Source: JAXGPP01 sp040766885
GTDB taxonomy: Bacteria; Planctomycetota; Planctomycetia; Pirellulales; Thermoguttaceae
Length of the DNA: 64,000 nucleotides
Assembly (NCBI GenBank): GCA_040766885.1
Contig: JAXGPP010000004.1
Span: 248,001-312,000 of the forward strand
Reading direction: 5' to 3'
The first letter of the stretch is position 1; every line of letters starts with the position of its first letter. Position numbers and translations under genes: made by a program. The notes below the pieces were generated by a model that saw only the letters and a list, made by a program, of their open reading frames with translations, ran no database searches and was not told the origin of the DNA. Positions 16,895-25,137 of this stretch are shown here, piece by piece.

Positions 16895-16923
16895 ATAATA
16901 ACGGCCTTCGCCCCTATTTGCAA
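16895..16923 (-). promoter_or_regulatory. Sigma70-like promoter for the winged-helix regulator
   Basis: Read on the minus strand: TTGCAA (16923-16918), a 17-bp spacer and TATTAT (16900-16895). The expected start near 16888 leaves about 60 bases before ATG 16828. An interrupted inverted repeat, CCCTAT ... ATAGGG, brackets the -35 box, and the early transcript can fold through GGGG/CCCC and AGTGC/GCACT pairs. Operator role is inferred. Confidence 0.5.
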
Positions 16924-16974
16924 ACCCCTCGTATAGGGATAGTGTTTTCCCCGACCCGCGCGTGGGGCAGCTTG

Positions 16975-18813
16975 TCACGGCACACGATGGGTGTAGACGT
17001 AGTATGCTCCGCACAGTTCCTCGCCGCCATCGTCGTAGAACCACGTTTGCAGTTCGGTACGACCAGCAGGGAGTGCCACGCGGAAGACTGCCGATACCTC
17101 TTCTTTGGCGATATCAAGCGACCGATCAACGCCAGCGATCTTGAGGCGCGCACGGGCGATCGGCAGGGAATCGCCGGCGGGAAACTCGCCGTCGGCGATC
17201 GCTTGCGGGGGCAAAGCGGCCGACAACGGAGAAGGCCGCTCGCGGGGCCATCGGCGCAGTTCAAATTCATACTGCCCGGCGACAGCGACTTCAATGTGCC
17301 AGACGCCGTTCTTCCGTTCGCCGCGGCGGACTTGAGCGCTCTGGTCAAGAAACACGTCGTACCACTCGCACGGCGAGAGCAGGCTCTCGGGCTCGGCTTC
17401 GTGGCCGATCATCACGCGCTCGGGTTCTTCCAGCCCCGGTGATACAGAATCCCACCATGCCGCGTAATGGGCGCGCAGGCGTGCTGCGATGTCGGGATGG
17501 TCGGCAATTACGTTGTGTTCCTGCCGCGGATCCGTTTTCAGGTCGTAGAGTTCGGTATCGTGCACCAATCGCCAACGCTGCCACATGACGCAGGCGTCGC
17601 CGCGCTGGGGGGCCGGATGATTCATCCGGCTGAACTGCACCACGAGCGTGCGATCGGGCGGTGCCGCCCTGCCGCGGAGTATGTCGGCAAGGCTCACGCC
17701 ATCGAAACTTGCATCGGCAGGCGGGGCAATGCCGGCCAGGTCCAGGAGGGTCGGCAGCAGGTCCTGTACCTGAGTCAGTCCGGGCACGTCCGCGGGTTCG
17801 CGAAGGCCGCCGCCTGGCCAGCGGATGAAGCAGGGCACGCGATGGCCACCTTCCCAAAGTGTCACTTTGCCGCCTCGCATGCCGGCATTGAAGTAGCGCG
17901 GGCCGAACGTGCTGCCATTGTCGGTCAGGAAGAGAACGATCGTGTTGTCCCGCAACCCGGTCTCGCGCAGGAAAGCTTCAAGGCGGCCCATGTTGTCATC
18001 GGTATTCGCGATCATGGCCAGATAGCGCACCAGTTGCTCGCGGGCCGCTGACGGAAGCTCGGGAATATCGGCCTTAGCGACCGCTGCCGCCAGGGCGTTA
18101 CGGTAAACTGCCGGTACAAAATGCGGTGCGTGGGGAGCGGCGGTCGGCAGGTAGCAGAGAAAACTCCGGCCCGCCTGCGACTGCTCGCGCATCCAGCGCA
18201 TCGCCTCGCGAAAGAAGACGTCGGTCGTGTAGCCGGAAAACTGCCGCTGCCGGCCGTTGTGCCAGTAGGTGTCGTCGAAGTAATCGTTGTCCCAGAAGTC
18301 GGGCACGGAGCCGATGTGCGACGACGGATACCAGAGAGACTCGCGAAAGCCGCGGTCCGAGGGGCGATAGGGATAGTTGTCGCCGAGATGCCATTTCCCG
18401 AAGATCCCTGTGGCGTAGCCGGCGGAATCGAACAGGCTGGCCAGCGTCGGCAGGTCGCGGCGAAGGAGCGTGCGACCGCTGCTGACATTCATCGCCCGGT
18501 TCCGCAGCGCGTCGACGCCCGTGATCAATTCCCCACGGGTGGGCGTGCACATCGGAGCGACGTGAAAATCGGCGAGCCGAACACTCTCGTCGCGGAGCCG
18601 ATCGAGATGGGGAGTCTCAACCACCGGGTTGCCATGGCAGGACAACTCGCCATAGCCCTGGTCATCCGTGAGGACGAGGAGGATGTTCGGCTTTTTGGCG
18701 GCGTTTGCGGCGGCGATAATTCCGGGCGTGGATGCCAGGAGCATCGCCACCGCAACGAGAACCCGGCGGCGCACGGATCGGCCCCTTCGTGCTGTTTTTC
18801 CAGATCGCCTCAC
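16975..18813 (-). CDS. Secreted sulfatase, arylsulfatase family
   Basis: Hydrolyses sulfate esters, in planctomycetes typically of algal or host polysaccharides. In the 612 residues an N-terminal signal (about 14-38) is followed by metal ligands in VLTDDQGYG (Asp50, Asp51). The formylglycine motif CTPTRGELITG starts at Cys89, matching C-x-P-x-R, so the enzyme needs post-translational maturation. Further metal/active-site motifs are GKWHLGD and FLTDNGSTFGP. A C-terminal region of about 150 residues follows the catalytic domain. No sulfatase-maturing enzyme or polysaccharide utilisation genes are adjacent. The stop is 66 bases from the regulator's promoter. The true substrate is unknown. Confidence 0.93.
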   Translation of the reverse strand: MRRSGKTARRGRSVRRRVLVAVAMLLASTPGIIAAANAAKKPNILLVLTDDQGYGELSCHGNPVVETPHLDRLRDESVRLADFHVAPMCTPTRGELITGVDALRNRAMNVSSGRTLLRRDLPTLASLFDSAGYATGIFGKWHLGDNYPYRPSDRGFRESLWYPSSHIGSVPDFWDNDYFDDTYWHNGRQRQFSGYTTDVFFREAMRWMREQSQAGRSFLCYLPTAAPHAPHFVPAVYRNALAAAVAKADIPELPSAAREQLVRYLAMIANTDDNMGRLEAFLRETGLRDNTIVLFLTDNGSTFGPRYFNAGMRGGKVTLWEGGHRVPCFIRWPGGGLREPADVPGLTQVQDLLPTLLDLAGIAPPADASFDGVSLADILRGRAAPPDRTLVVQFSRMNHPAPQRGDACVMWQRWRLVHDTELYDLKTDPRQEHNVIADHPDIAARLRAHYAAWWDSVSPGLEEPERVMIGHEAEPESLLSPCEWYDVFLDQSAQVRRGERKNGVWHIEVAVAGQYEFELRRWPRERPSPLSAALPPQAIADGEFPAGDSLPIARARLKIAGVDRSLDIAKEEVSAVFRVALPAGRTELQTWFYDDGGEELCGAYYVYTHRVP

Positions 18814-18869
18814 GACCGCCTGCCAGCGCAGGTCGGAACGGGTCGACGACCAAATCCCGAAGCAGTCCC

Positions 18870-19571
18870 TCAGCGCGTACGGCGGATCGACTTGATGAGC
18901 ACCGGTTCCACTGGAGTCTGCTCCATCTGTTCAACATCCTTTACAGGCACGGAGGCGATCTTGTCGACGACGTCCATGCCATCGCTCACCTTGCCGAAAA
19001 CACAGTAGCCGTATTGCTCGGGCGACTGTCCCTGGTAATCGAGCGAGGGATTGTCGCTTACGTTGATGAAGAACTGGCACGACGCGCTGTCGATGACATC
19101 GGCTTTGCGCGCCATGGCGATCGTTCCACGAACGTTCTTCAGCCCCTCTTTCGCCTGGTTGAACACCTTGCGAATGGCTTCCTTCTCCTGGTAGTCGGGC
19201 GTGAAGGCCCCGCCGAGAATCGCGTAGCCCGCGAACACCTGGTGAAAGATCGTGCCGTCGTAGTGGCCGCTATCGACGTACTGAAGGAAGCTGTCCACCG
19301 TCCGGTCGGCCTTCTGGGCGTCGAGCGTGATCGTGATGCTGCCCAACGAGGTTTCCACGACCACCTCCGGGTGAAATGGATCCTGGGCTTTGGCTCCCGC
19401 GGCGCTGGACGCTGGATTGAGTGACGGACCGCCCGACGTTGCCTGCTCCGCCGGCTTGCTGCCATTGATTGCTGCGGGAGTGGCGTCGTCGCCCTTCCCG
19501 CCGCACCCGGTTAAGGTGGCGGCCAACAGGGCCAGCAGACTGGTGGACACGACACGGATTACGCTTCGCAT
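18870..19571 (-). CDS. Lipoprotein peptidyl-prolyl isomerase, cyclophilin type
   Basis: Catalyses cis-trans isomerisation of X-Pro bonds in envelope proteins. A lipoprotein signal ends at the lipobox LTGC (Cys23), followed by a low-complexity tether (about 24-60) and the cyclophilin domain (about 62-230). Domain landmarks are TVDSFLQYVDSGHYDGTIFH, then GGAFTPDYQEK, AMARK and SCQFFINVSDNPSLD, and finally YCVFGKVSDGMDVVDKI. Lies 56 bases upstream of the sulfatase on the same strand, so cotranscription is possible. The lipid anchor places it at the membrane surface. Confidence 0.93.
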   Translation of the reverse strand: MRSVIRVVSTSLLALLAATLTGCGGKGDDATPAAINGSKPAEQATSGGPSLNPASSAAGAKAQDPFHPEVVVETSLGSITITLDAQKADRTVDSFLQYVDSGHYDGTIFHQVFAGYAILGGAFTPDYQEKEAIRKVFNQAKEGLKNVRGTIAMARKADVIDSASCQFFINVSDNPSLDYQGQSPEQYGYCVFGKVSDGMDVVDKIASVPVKDVEQMEQTPVEPVLIKSIRRTR

Positions 19572-19731
19572 TTCAACAGGCCTCCATGCTCGCCTCTAAA
19601 TCCGCTCGCGATCAAGCCAGGCAACGGATTCGGGCAGCGTTCGATTTCGGGTACCCTATGATCTTTAGAAAGCCCATTTCTGGCAACCTCGGTTCGTGAA
19701 AAAAACTGGGCTGTTCCCGGGCCTGCGGCGC

Positions 19732-19761
19732 TTAGCCAATGGCCGGCCAGTCTGTTACAAT
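19732..19761 (+). promoter_or_regulatory. Candidate promoter of the ABC transporter operon
   Basis: A good -10 box TACAAT (19756-19761) has a weak -35 TTAGCC 18 bp upstream (19732-19737). It lies about 90 bases before the first gene of the operon. Confidence 0.3.
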
Positions 19762-19853
19762 GCGTTCGAGGAGTAGAGGAGATCTTCTCGCGGATCGCCA
19801 ACTAGTCAAATGCCCCCCCGCTTCCAGGGGTGGTGAAAGGGCTGCAGGAGTCG

Positions 19854-20834
19854 ATGGCAAGTCGTTGGTTCAATGTCGCAGTCGTGCTCCTCTGGCTGGG
19901 GAGCATGGGCTGGTTGATCTCGACGCGAGTCATGCCGGCATTGCTGGTCGGCGAACCGCCCAACTACCAGACCATTCTGGACGCCCGCCAGGACGAGCCG
20001 GCTGTCGCCTGGCAAATGGGCTGGAAAGACCGCCAGGTTGGCTGGGCTCTGAGCGATACCCAGGAACTGCCGAGCGGTATGACGGAGGTCCACAGCCTGG
20101 TACGGTTCGACGATCTGCCGTTGGGTGAGATGGCTCCGGGGTGGCTGCGCCCGATGCTGCGTAGCGATGGCCTCTCCGATTTCCATCTAGCCAACGTCGA
20201 CCTCGACAGCATTCTGGTTTTCGATCCGCTTGGACATCTCTCGCGGTTTGAGTCGGCGCTACGGTTCCAGCCGGGCGAGGACGCGATCAAGGTGACCGGC
20301 ACGATCGATTCGGGAGTGCTGGCACTCACGTTCCGCGCCGGTGAAGTGCGATACGAGAGTCAGATGCCGATCTCGCAGAAGTCGATGCTCGGCGACGCCT
20401 TTTCGCCGGAAACCCGGTTGCCGGGTCTGCGTGAAGGGCAGACCTGGACGATCGAAGTTTTCAGCCCTTTGCGCCCGGCGAGCGATCCGCTGGAGGTGAT
20501 CCAAGCCCGCGTCGAGCGGATGGAGCGGATCGCCTGGCAGGACGGGCTCGTCGATGCTTGGCTGGTGGTGTATCGCAAAAGCACGGGGGCCGGTCTGGCA
20601 CGCGATCTGCCACAGGCCAGGCTGTGGGTTCGCACCGACGGTATGGTGCTCAAGCAACAAATATCGTTTCTCGGCGCGGAAATGGATTTCGTGCGCCTGC
20701 CTGAGGACCGAGCCGCCGAAATCGCAGGCCAAGTGGCGAGGGAGCGGGCGAAACTGGAGAGGCAAGTGCGCCCCGGCATCAGCGCTGATGAAGGACGAAA
20801 CGACGACGACTCGCCAGGGGCCTCGCACCTATGA
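19854..20834 (+). CDS. Membrane-anchored protein of an ABC transporter operon
   Basis: No named family recognised. The 326-residue protein has one N-terminal membrane helix (VAVVLLWLGSMGWLIS), then a soluble beta-rich region of about 300 residues, probably outside the membrane. It contains several strand-like segments around VTGTIDSGVLALTFRAGEVRY and a hydrophilic C-terminus. ATG 19854, with GCAGGAG close by, is preferred over GTG 19830 because the helix then begins directly. Its stop overlaps the ATPase gene start by 4 bp (ATGA), so translation is coupled and it likely works with the transporter, perhaps as an accessory or substrate-binding part. Confidence 0.75.
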   Translation: MASRWFNVAVVLLWLGSMGWLISTRVMPALLVGEPPNYQTILDARQDEPAVAWQMGWKDRQVGWALSDTQELPSGMTEVHSLVRFDDLPLGEMAPGWLRPMLRSDGLSDFHLANVDLDSILVFDPLGHLSRFESALRFQPGEDAIKVTGTIDSGVLALTFRAGEVRYESQMPISQKSMLGDAFSPETRLPGLREGQTWTIEVFSPLRPASDPLEVIQARVERMERIAWQDGLVDAWLVVYRKSTGAGLARDLPQARLWVRTDGMVLKQQISFLGAEMDFVRLPEDRAAEIAGQVARERAKLERQVRPGISADEGRNDDDSPGASHL

Positions 20835-21607
20835 TCCGATTCGAGAACGTCGTCCGGCGCTTCGGCAGCAAGACAGCCGTCGCCGGGCTGAATCTGGAAA
20901 TCCCGGCCGGCGAATTATTCGCCTTTCTGGGGCCGAATGGCGCCGGGAAAACGACGACCATCAAGATGCTCGTCGGCCTGCTTCATCCCAGCGCGGGTAA
21001 GGTTCGTGTGGCGGGACATGATTCGGTGAGCCACCCCCGAGACGCGACGCGGTTCATCGGCTACGTGCCTGATCAGCCTTTTCTATACGACAAGCTGTCA
21101 GGGCGCGAGTTCCTCGAGTTCGTTGCCGAGATGAGGGGGCTGGACCGCGCACAGACGGCGTCGGCCATCGCCCGGCAGAGCGAGCAATTCGAGTTGGGCG
21201 GCTTCCTCGAGGACCTCACCGAGACCTATTCCCACGGTATGAAGCAGCGAACCGTCTTTGCCTCGGCCCTGCTGCACGACCCGCCCGTGCTTGTGGTGGA
21301 CGAGCCGATGGTCGGCTTGGATCCGAAGAGCATGCGGCTGGTCAAGGATCTGTTGCGAGACAAGGCCACGGCCGGCGCCGCCGTGTTCATGTCGACCCAC
21401 ACCCTGAGCATTGCCGAGGAGGTGGCGGACCGGATCGGGATCATTGACCACGGGCAGTTGAAGTTTCTCGGCACCAAGAATCAACTGGAAGAAGAACTCT
21501 CCACATTCCGCACGTCGCTGGAAGACTTGTTCCTGAGGATCACCGGGGAGAATGGCCAAGCCGCGCCCGATCGGGCCGCACAGGCCGAGCCCGCCGGCGA
21601 ACCATAA
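20831..21607 (+). CDS. ABC transporter ATP-binding protein
   Basis: Energises the membrane partner encoded next. The 258 residues have a Walker A GPNGAGKTTT near 36-45, the signature region YSHGMKQRT (a variant of LSGGQ with SHGMKQ, common in ABC-2 type exporters), Walker B VLVVDEPMVGLDP, and the switch His in MSTHTLS. Start overlaps the previous gene by 4 bp and stop is one base from the permease ATG, so this is a tight operon. Substrate unknown. Confidence 0.95.
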   Translation: MIRFENVVRRFGSKTAVAGLNLEIPAGELFAFLGPNGAGKTTTIKMLVGLLHPSAGKVRVAGHDSVSHPRDATRFIGYVPDQPFLYDKLSGREFLEFVAEMRGLDRAQTASAIARQSEQFELGGFLEDLTETYSHGMKQRTVFASALLHDPPVLVVDEPMVGLDPKSMRLVKDLLRDKATAGAAVFMSTHTLSIAEEVADRIGIIDHGQLKFLGTKNQLEEELSTFRTSLEDLFLRITGENGQAAPDRAAQAEPAGEP

Positions 21608-21608
21608 C

Positions 21609-23417
21609 ATGGCCGATTCCATCCCCCTCCAACTCGACGCTGCTGTAGCCTCCTGGCCACCCGATCTGCCCTCACCGGAGGGCGAAGCCAATGCTTTCTG
21701 GCGGATGCGCGGGCGCCTTGCATTCACCGTGCTGGCACAGACCCTCTCGCGGGCCAGGTTTCGCGTGTCGCTGGTCGCGGCGCTCAGCGCGCTGTTGTGG
21801 CTGGGGCTGTTTTATCTGTTCGCCGATGGCTTCCTGTTTCTGAAGAACGCGATTACCGATCCCGGCTTCCACCAGACGATGGTGGAGTTTGTGTTCGCCT
21901 TCTTCTTCGCCGCGATGACCATGATGCTCATCTTCTCGGCGTGGATCATCCTTTACGGCTCGCTGTTCCGCTCATCGGACGTCACGCTGCTGTTGACCAT
22001 TCCGGCGCGTGCCGAGCGGATCTTCTTGTTCAAGCTCCAGGAAGCGATCCTGTTGAGCAGTTGGGCCTTTATCCTGCTGGGAAGCCCGATGCTTTTGGCC
22101 TACGGCATCGTCTCTGAGGCTCCTTGGTACTACTTCGCGATGCTCGTACCGTTCCTGATCGCCTTCACTTACATCCCCGCTGGGATCGGCGGGATCTGCT
22201 GCCTTCTGGTGGTGCGGTTCGTGCCGCGGGCGCGCGTGATCGCCTTGGTGCTCCTGGCGCTGGCCGTGTTCCTGCTGGGCGTCGCGGTGATCTGGTCGAT
22301 AACGGGCGGGGCGAGCAGCGAACTGATGACCTACGGCTGGCTCCAGGAATTGCTGGGCCGTTTCAAGGTCACGCAGAACCGGCTGCTGCCAAGCTGGTGG
22401 CTGAGCACCGGACTGCTGCTGGCCGCCGGACACGAAGCGGTCGAGAGCGTCAAGTTTCTCGGCTTGCTGATCTCCAACGCCCTGTTCTTCCGGCTGCTGG
22501 CCACCTGGTTCGCGGGCCGGATCTACCGTTCGGCCTACGCCCGTGTTCAGTCGCGAGGCCGGTTTCGGGCCACCTGGGTCGATCATTCGCTGGCGGGCGT
22601 CTCGGCGACGGCAGACCGGTTCGTCGCGGCGCTCACCGCGCCTCTGTCGCGGCCGATGCGGCTTCTGATCCTCAAGGACGTCCGCGTCTTCCGCCGCGAC
22701 CCGGTGCAGTGGTCACAATTCGTGATCTTCTTCCTGCTGCTGGTGTTCTACTTCATTAACATCCGCCGGTTCAATTACGGGGCTTACTACTCCGGTTGGG
22801 TGAACATGGTGAGCTTCCTCAATGTCTCGGTAGTAGGATTGCTGCTCTCGACATTCACGACGCGTTTCATTTTCCCGATGATCAGCCTCGAGGGGCGCCG
22901 CTTCTGGATCCTCGGTCTGCTGCCGCTGGAACGAAGCACAATTCTGTGGAGCAAGTTCTACTTTGCCGCCGGCGGGTCAATCCTGCCCTGCGCGGGGCTG
23001 ATCCTGTTGAGCGACACGATGCTGGGGGTCGACACCGTCATCCTGGCCAGTCATCAGCTCACCTGCCTGATCCTGTGCGTCGGCCTGTCGGGCATCGCCG
23101 TCGGCCTGGGCGCCAAGATGCCCAACCTGCGGGAGCAGTCTCCCTCGCGGATCGCGGCCGGATTCGGCGGCACGCTGAACCTGGTGCTCAGCACGCTCTA
23201 CATTGTCGCCGTGGTGCTCCTCACCGCGCTGCCGTCGCATTTTTACCTGGGCATGGTTGCGCCGCGCTACGGTGACATCGCCGGTCGCATGCCCATGCCG
23301 CAGTGGCTCGAGACGTGGATCGTGGTCGGGACCGTGGCCAGCGTACTGCTGGGCATCGTCGCGACCGTGGTGCCCATGAAGATGGGCTTCCGCGCATTCA
23401 GGCAACTGGAGTTCTGA
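21609..23417 (+). CDS. ABC-2 type transporter membrane protein
   Basis: Forms the membrane channel partner of the ATPase at 20831. The 602 residues carry around ten to twelve hydrophobic helices, e.g. VSLVAALSALLWLGLFYLFA, FAFFFAAMTMMLIFSAWIIL and FFLLLVFYFINI, with a hydrophilic loop containing LKDVRVFRRDPVQWSQF. ATG 21609 lies one base after the ATPase stop; an earlier in-frame start (21552) would overlap the ATPase and lacks a ribosome site. Length is about twice a classic ABC-2 permease, like the large putative ABC export permeases with two halves. Substrate unknown. Confidence 0.88.
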   Translation: MADSIPLQLDAAVASWPPDLPSPEGEANAFWRMRGRLAFTVLAQTLSRARFRVSLVAALSALLWLGLFYLFADGFLFLKNAITDPGFHQTMVEFVFAFFFAAMTMMLIFSAWIILYGSLFRSSDVTLLLTIPARAERIFLFKLQEAILLSSWAFILLGSPMLLAYGIVSEAPWYYFAMLVPFLIAFTYIPAGIGGICCLLVVRFVPRARVIALVLLALAVFLLGVAVIWSITGGASSELMTYGWLQELLGRFKVTQNRLLPSWWLSTGLLLAAGHEAVESVKFLGLLISNALFFRLLATWFAGRIYRSAYARVQSRGRFRATWVDHSLAGVSATADRFVAALTAPLSRPMRLLILKDVRVFRRDPVQWSQFVIFFLLLVFYFINIRRFNYGAYYSGWVNMVSFLNVSVVGLLLSTFTTRFIFPMISLEGRRFWILGLLPLERSTILWSKFYFAAGGSILPCAGLILLSDTMLGVDTVILASHQLTCLILCVGLSGIAVGLGAKMPNLREQSPSRIAAGFGGTLNLVLSTLYIVAVVLLTALPSHFYLGMVAPRYGDIAGRMPMPQWLETWIVVGTVASVLLGIVATVVPMKMGFRAFRQLEF

Positions 23418-23467
23418 TCCTGCCCGCGGTGCCTTGCAGCCAGCAGGGCCAGTGGCGTGTACCGCGA

Positions 23468-24055
23468 CTATGCCAGCGGCATCGACTCGCGGACGAGACG
23501 GCTGATTTCCTTGAATTCGGGCGTGCCAGCAACCTCGCACCACTCGAACAGTGCCGCCTCGGTCGTGGTCAGCGTGGCCCCTGAGGAGTCCATCCGTCCC
23601 AACGCGGTGCGGAGGTCGAGGTCGTGGCGTGAGCCCACCGCATCGACGGCCACGTACACCCGCCAGCCATCGGCCAGCAGGTCGAGCACCGTCTGCTGGA
23701 CGCATACGTGGGCTTCGATCCCGCAAACCAGGAGCTTATGGACTCCGCGCTGGCAGAGGTCCTGAAACATCAGGCCGCATGCGCCGCAACTGAAGGCGAC
23801 CTTGGCGGCCGGTTCGTCGAGTCGCTGGGCCAGTTCGGGCACCGTGGGGCCAAGGCCTTGGGGGTATTGCTCGGTGGCCACCACGGGCAGGCCGAGAACC
23901 TTCGCTCCATCGATGAGCCGCCCGATGTTCCACACCACCCGGCGATGGTCGCCGATGGCGGGCACCAGCCGCTGCTGGACGTCGACGACAAGCAGACCGG
24001 TGTCGCCACGGGACATCAGTTCCGGGCTGCGCGGGAGAGAGCGGGTTTCATCCAT
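23468..24055 (-). CDS. Isochorismatase-family cysteine hydrolase
   Basis: Cytoplasmic alpha/beta hydrolase of the isochorismatase/nicotinamidase superfamily. The catalytic triad is visible: Asp in LLVVDVQQRL (about 25), Lys in AAKVAFSC (about 84), and Cys in VCGIEAHVCVQQT (about 118). The 195 residues match the shorter, YcaC-like members, whose substrates are mostly unknown. Start ATG 24055 is used; ATG 24016 is a shorter alternative. The gene is separated from the downstream-facing neighbour by a hairpin region and is probably monocistronic. Confidence 0.9.
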   Translation of the reverse strand: MDETRSLPRSPELMSRGDTGLLVVDVQQRLVPAIGDHRRVVWNIGRLIDGAKVLGLPVVATEQYPQGLGPTVPELAQRLDEPAAKVAFSCGACGLMFQDLCQRGVHKLLVCGIEAHVCVQQTVLDLLADGWRVYVAVDAVGSRHDLDLRTALGRMDSSGATLTTTEAALFEWCEVAGTPEFKEISRLVRESMPLA

Positions 24056-24094
24056 GAATGGAAAGATACTCCGTTGAGGGCGCGATCGCCAGTG

Positions 24095-24119
24095 GACCGG
24101 CGGCGGAACGCCGCCGGTC
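24095..24119 (-). terminator. 10-bp GC-rich hairpin after the SHD1 gene
   Basis: Arms GACCGGCGGC (24095-24104) and GCCGCCGGTC (24110-24119) pair perfectly around GGAAC, 20 bases beyond the stop of the SHD1 gene. No T-run follows on either strand, so termination is uncertain. Confidence 0.35.
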
Positions 24120-24138
24120 TGGAAGTAGGCTGTCGAGG

Positions 24139-25056
24139 TCAGTTGTTCAGGGCCACAACCGGCGCACTGCCGCGGACGAAGTCCTTGTCGGCCTCGCTGA
24201 GCCGTTCAAACGGAACGCGGATCGTTCTTCCGTCGACCGATCGCTTCAGGCTCACCGCGCCATCGGCCAGCGTAGCCAGATAGGCTGCCTCGACGGTGTA
24301 CTGGCCCGTATTGTCGCGCCAGGTTCGCGGCTGGTGCTGCGAGAACGGGTCGCCCGTTCCGGCGCCGAACGGATCCTCCGCCGGGGTCGGCTGGGGCGCT
24401 CCCGGTTGCTCGGCGGGCGCAGGGGGGGCCGGCTCCGCTTCCGGAGTCGCCGGGGCTGCTTCTGGCGCTGGTGTCACCGGAGTCGGTTCGAGAACTGGAG
24501 CGGCCGGCGGTTCGCCCGGCGCCGGCATGACGGGCTCGGGAGCCGCAGGCGCCGGGACTTCCGGAGCTTCACCAGCAGCCGGAACCGGGGCCGCAGTTTC
24601 CGGGGTTGCAGGCTCTGCAGCAGCGGCCTCTGGGGCTTCGGGCGCCGGGACTGCGGTAGCCTCAGGCGCAACTGGAGCCGGGGCCGCGGGGACCGGTTGC
24701 TCAGCCGCCGAGGGCTCAGGAGTTGGCACGGGCGGAGCGGATTGCTGCTGCGGTGACGGCGACATCGGGGGCGCTTCGGCCGGAGTGGGCTCGACCGGAG
24801 GCATTTCCGTCAGCGGCGAAATCGTTGTGCCAGCCGGTTCACAGACGGCCGGCAGGATGACCTCGTTCTCGCAGACAGCCCAGGTGTCGCAGCAGACAGT
24901 CGGGCAGCACGTCGTAACCGTCCAGCACGAGGACACACAGCACCTCGTTCCACTCCACCGGCTCCAGCCGTGACGCCATCCGCACGCCTGTGCGGCCGGG
25001 CTCATCACGACCGTGACCACGAACACACTGGCGAAGATGATTCCCAGTCGTCGCAT
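24139..25056 (-). CDS. Secreted SHD1-domain protein with Pro/Ala-rich linker
   Basis: 305 residues in three parts. A signal peptide (1-25, ending AQA) leads into a Cys-rich segment (about 25-70; CCVSSCWTVTTCCPTVCCDTW). A very long Pro/Ala/Glu low-complexity linker spans about 75-235. The C-terminal domain (about 240-300, TWRDNTGQYTVEAAYLATLA and VPFERLSEADKDFV) matches SHD1, first known from the yeast endocytic protein Sla1, where it binds cargo motifs. Planctomycetes carry many SHD1 proteins, and the family's bacterial role is unresolved. Exported location follows from the signal peptide. Stands alone, 81 bases after the P-type ATPase gene. Confidence 0.85.
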   Translation of the reverse strand: MRRLGIIFASVFVVTVVMSPAAQACGWRHGWSRWSGTRCCVSSCWTVTTCCPTVCCDTWAVCENEVILPAVCEPAGTTISPLTEMPPVEPTPAEAPPMSPSPQQQSAPPVPTPEPSAAEQPVPAAPAPVAPEATAVPAPEAPEAAAAEPATPETAAPVPAAGEAPEVPAPAAPEPVMPAPGEPPAAPVLEPTPVTPAPEAAPATPEAEPAPPAPAEQPGAPQPTPAEDPFGAGTGDPFSQHQPRTWRDNTGQYTVEAAYLATLADGAVSLKRSVDGRTIRVPFERLSEADKDFVRGSAPVVALNN

Positions 25057-25137
25057 GGCAGCAGTCTCCTTGTGTGAAAGAACTGGTCAGCCTCTCCGGG
25101 TGAACCCCTCTCAGTATTCCGCTCCCGGCCCCTCCGT

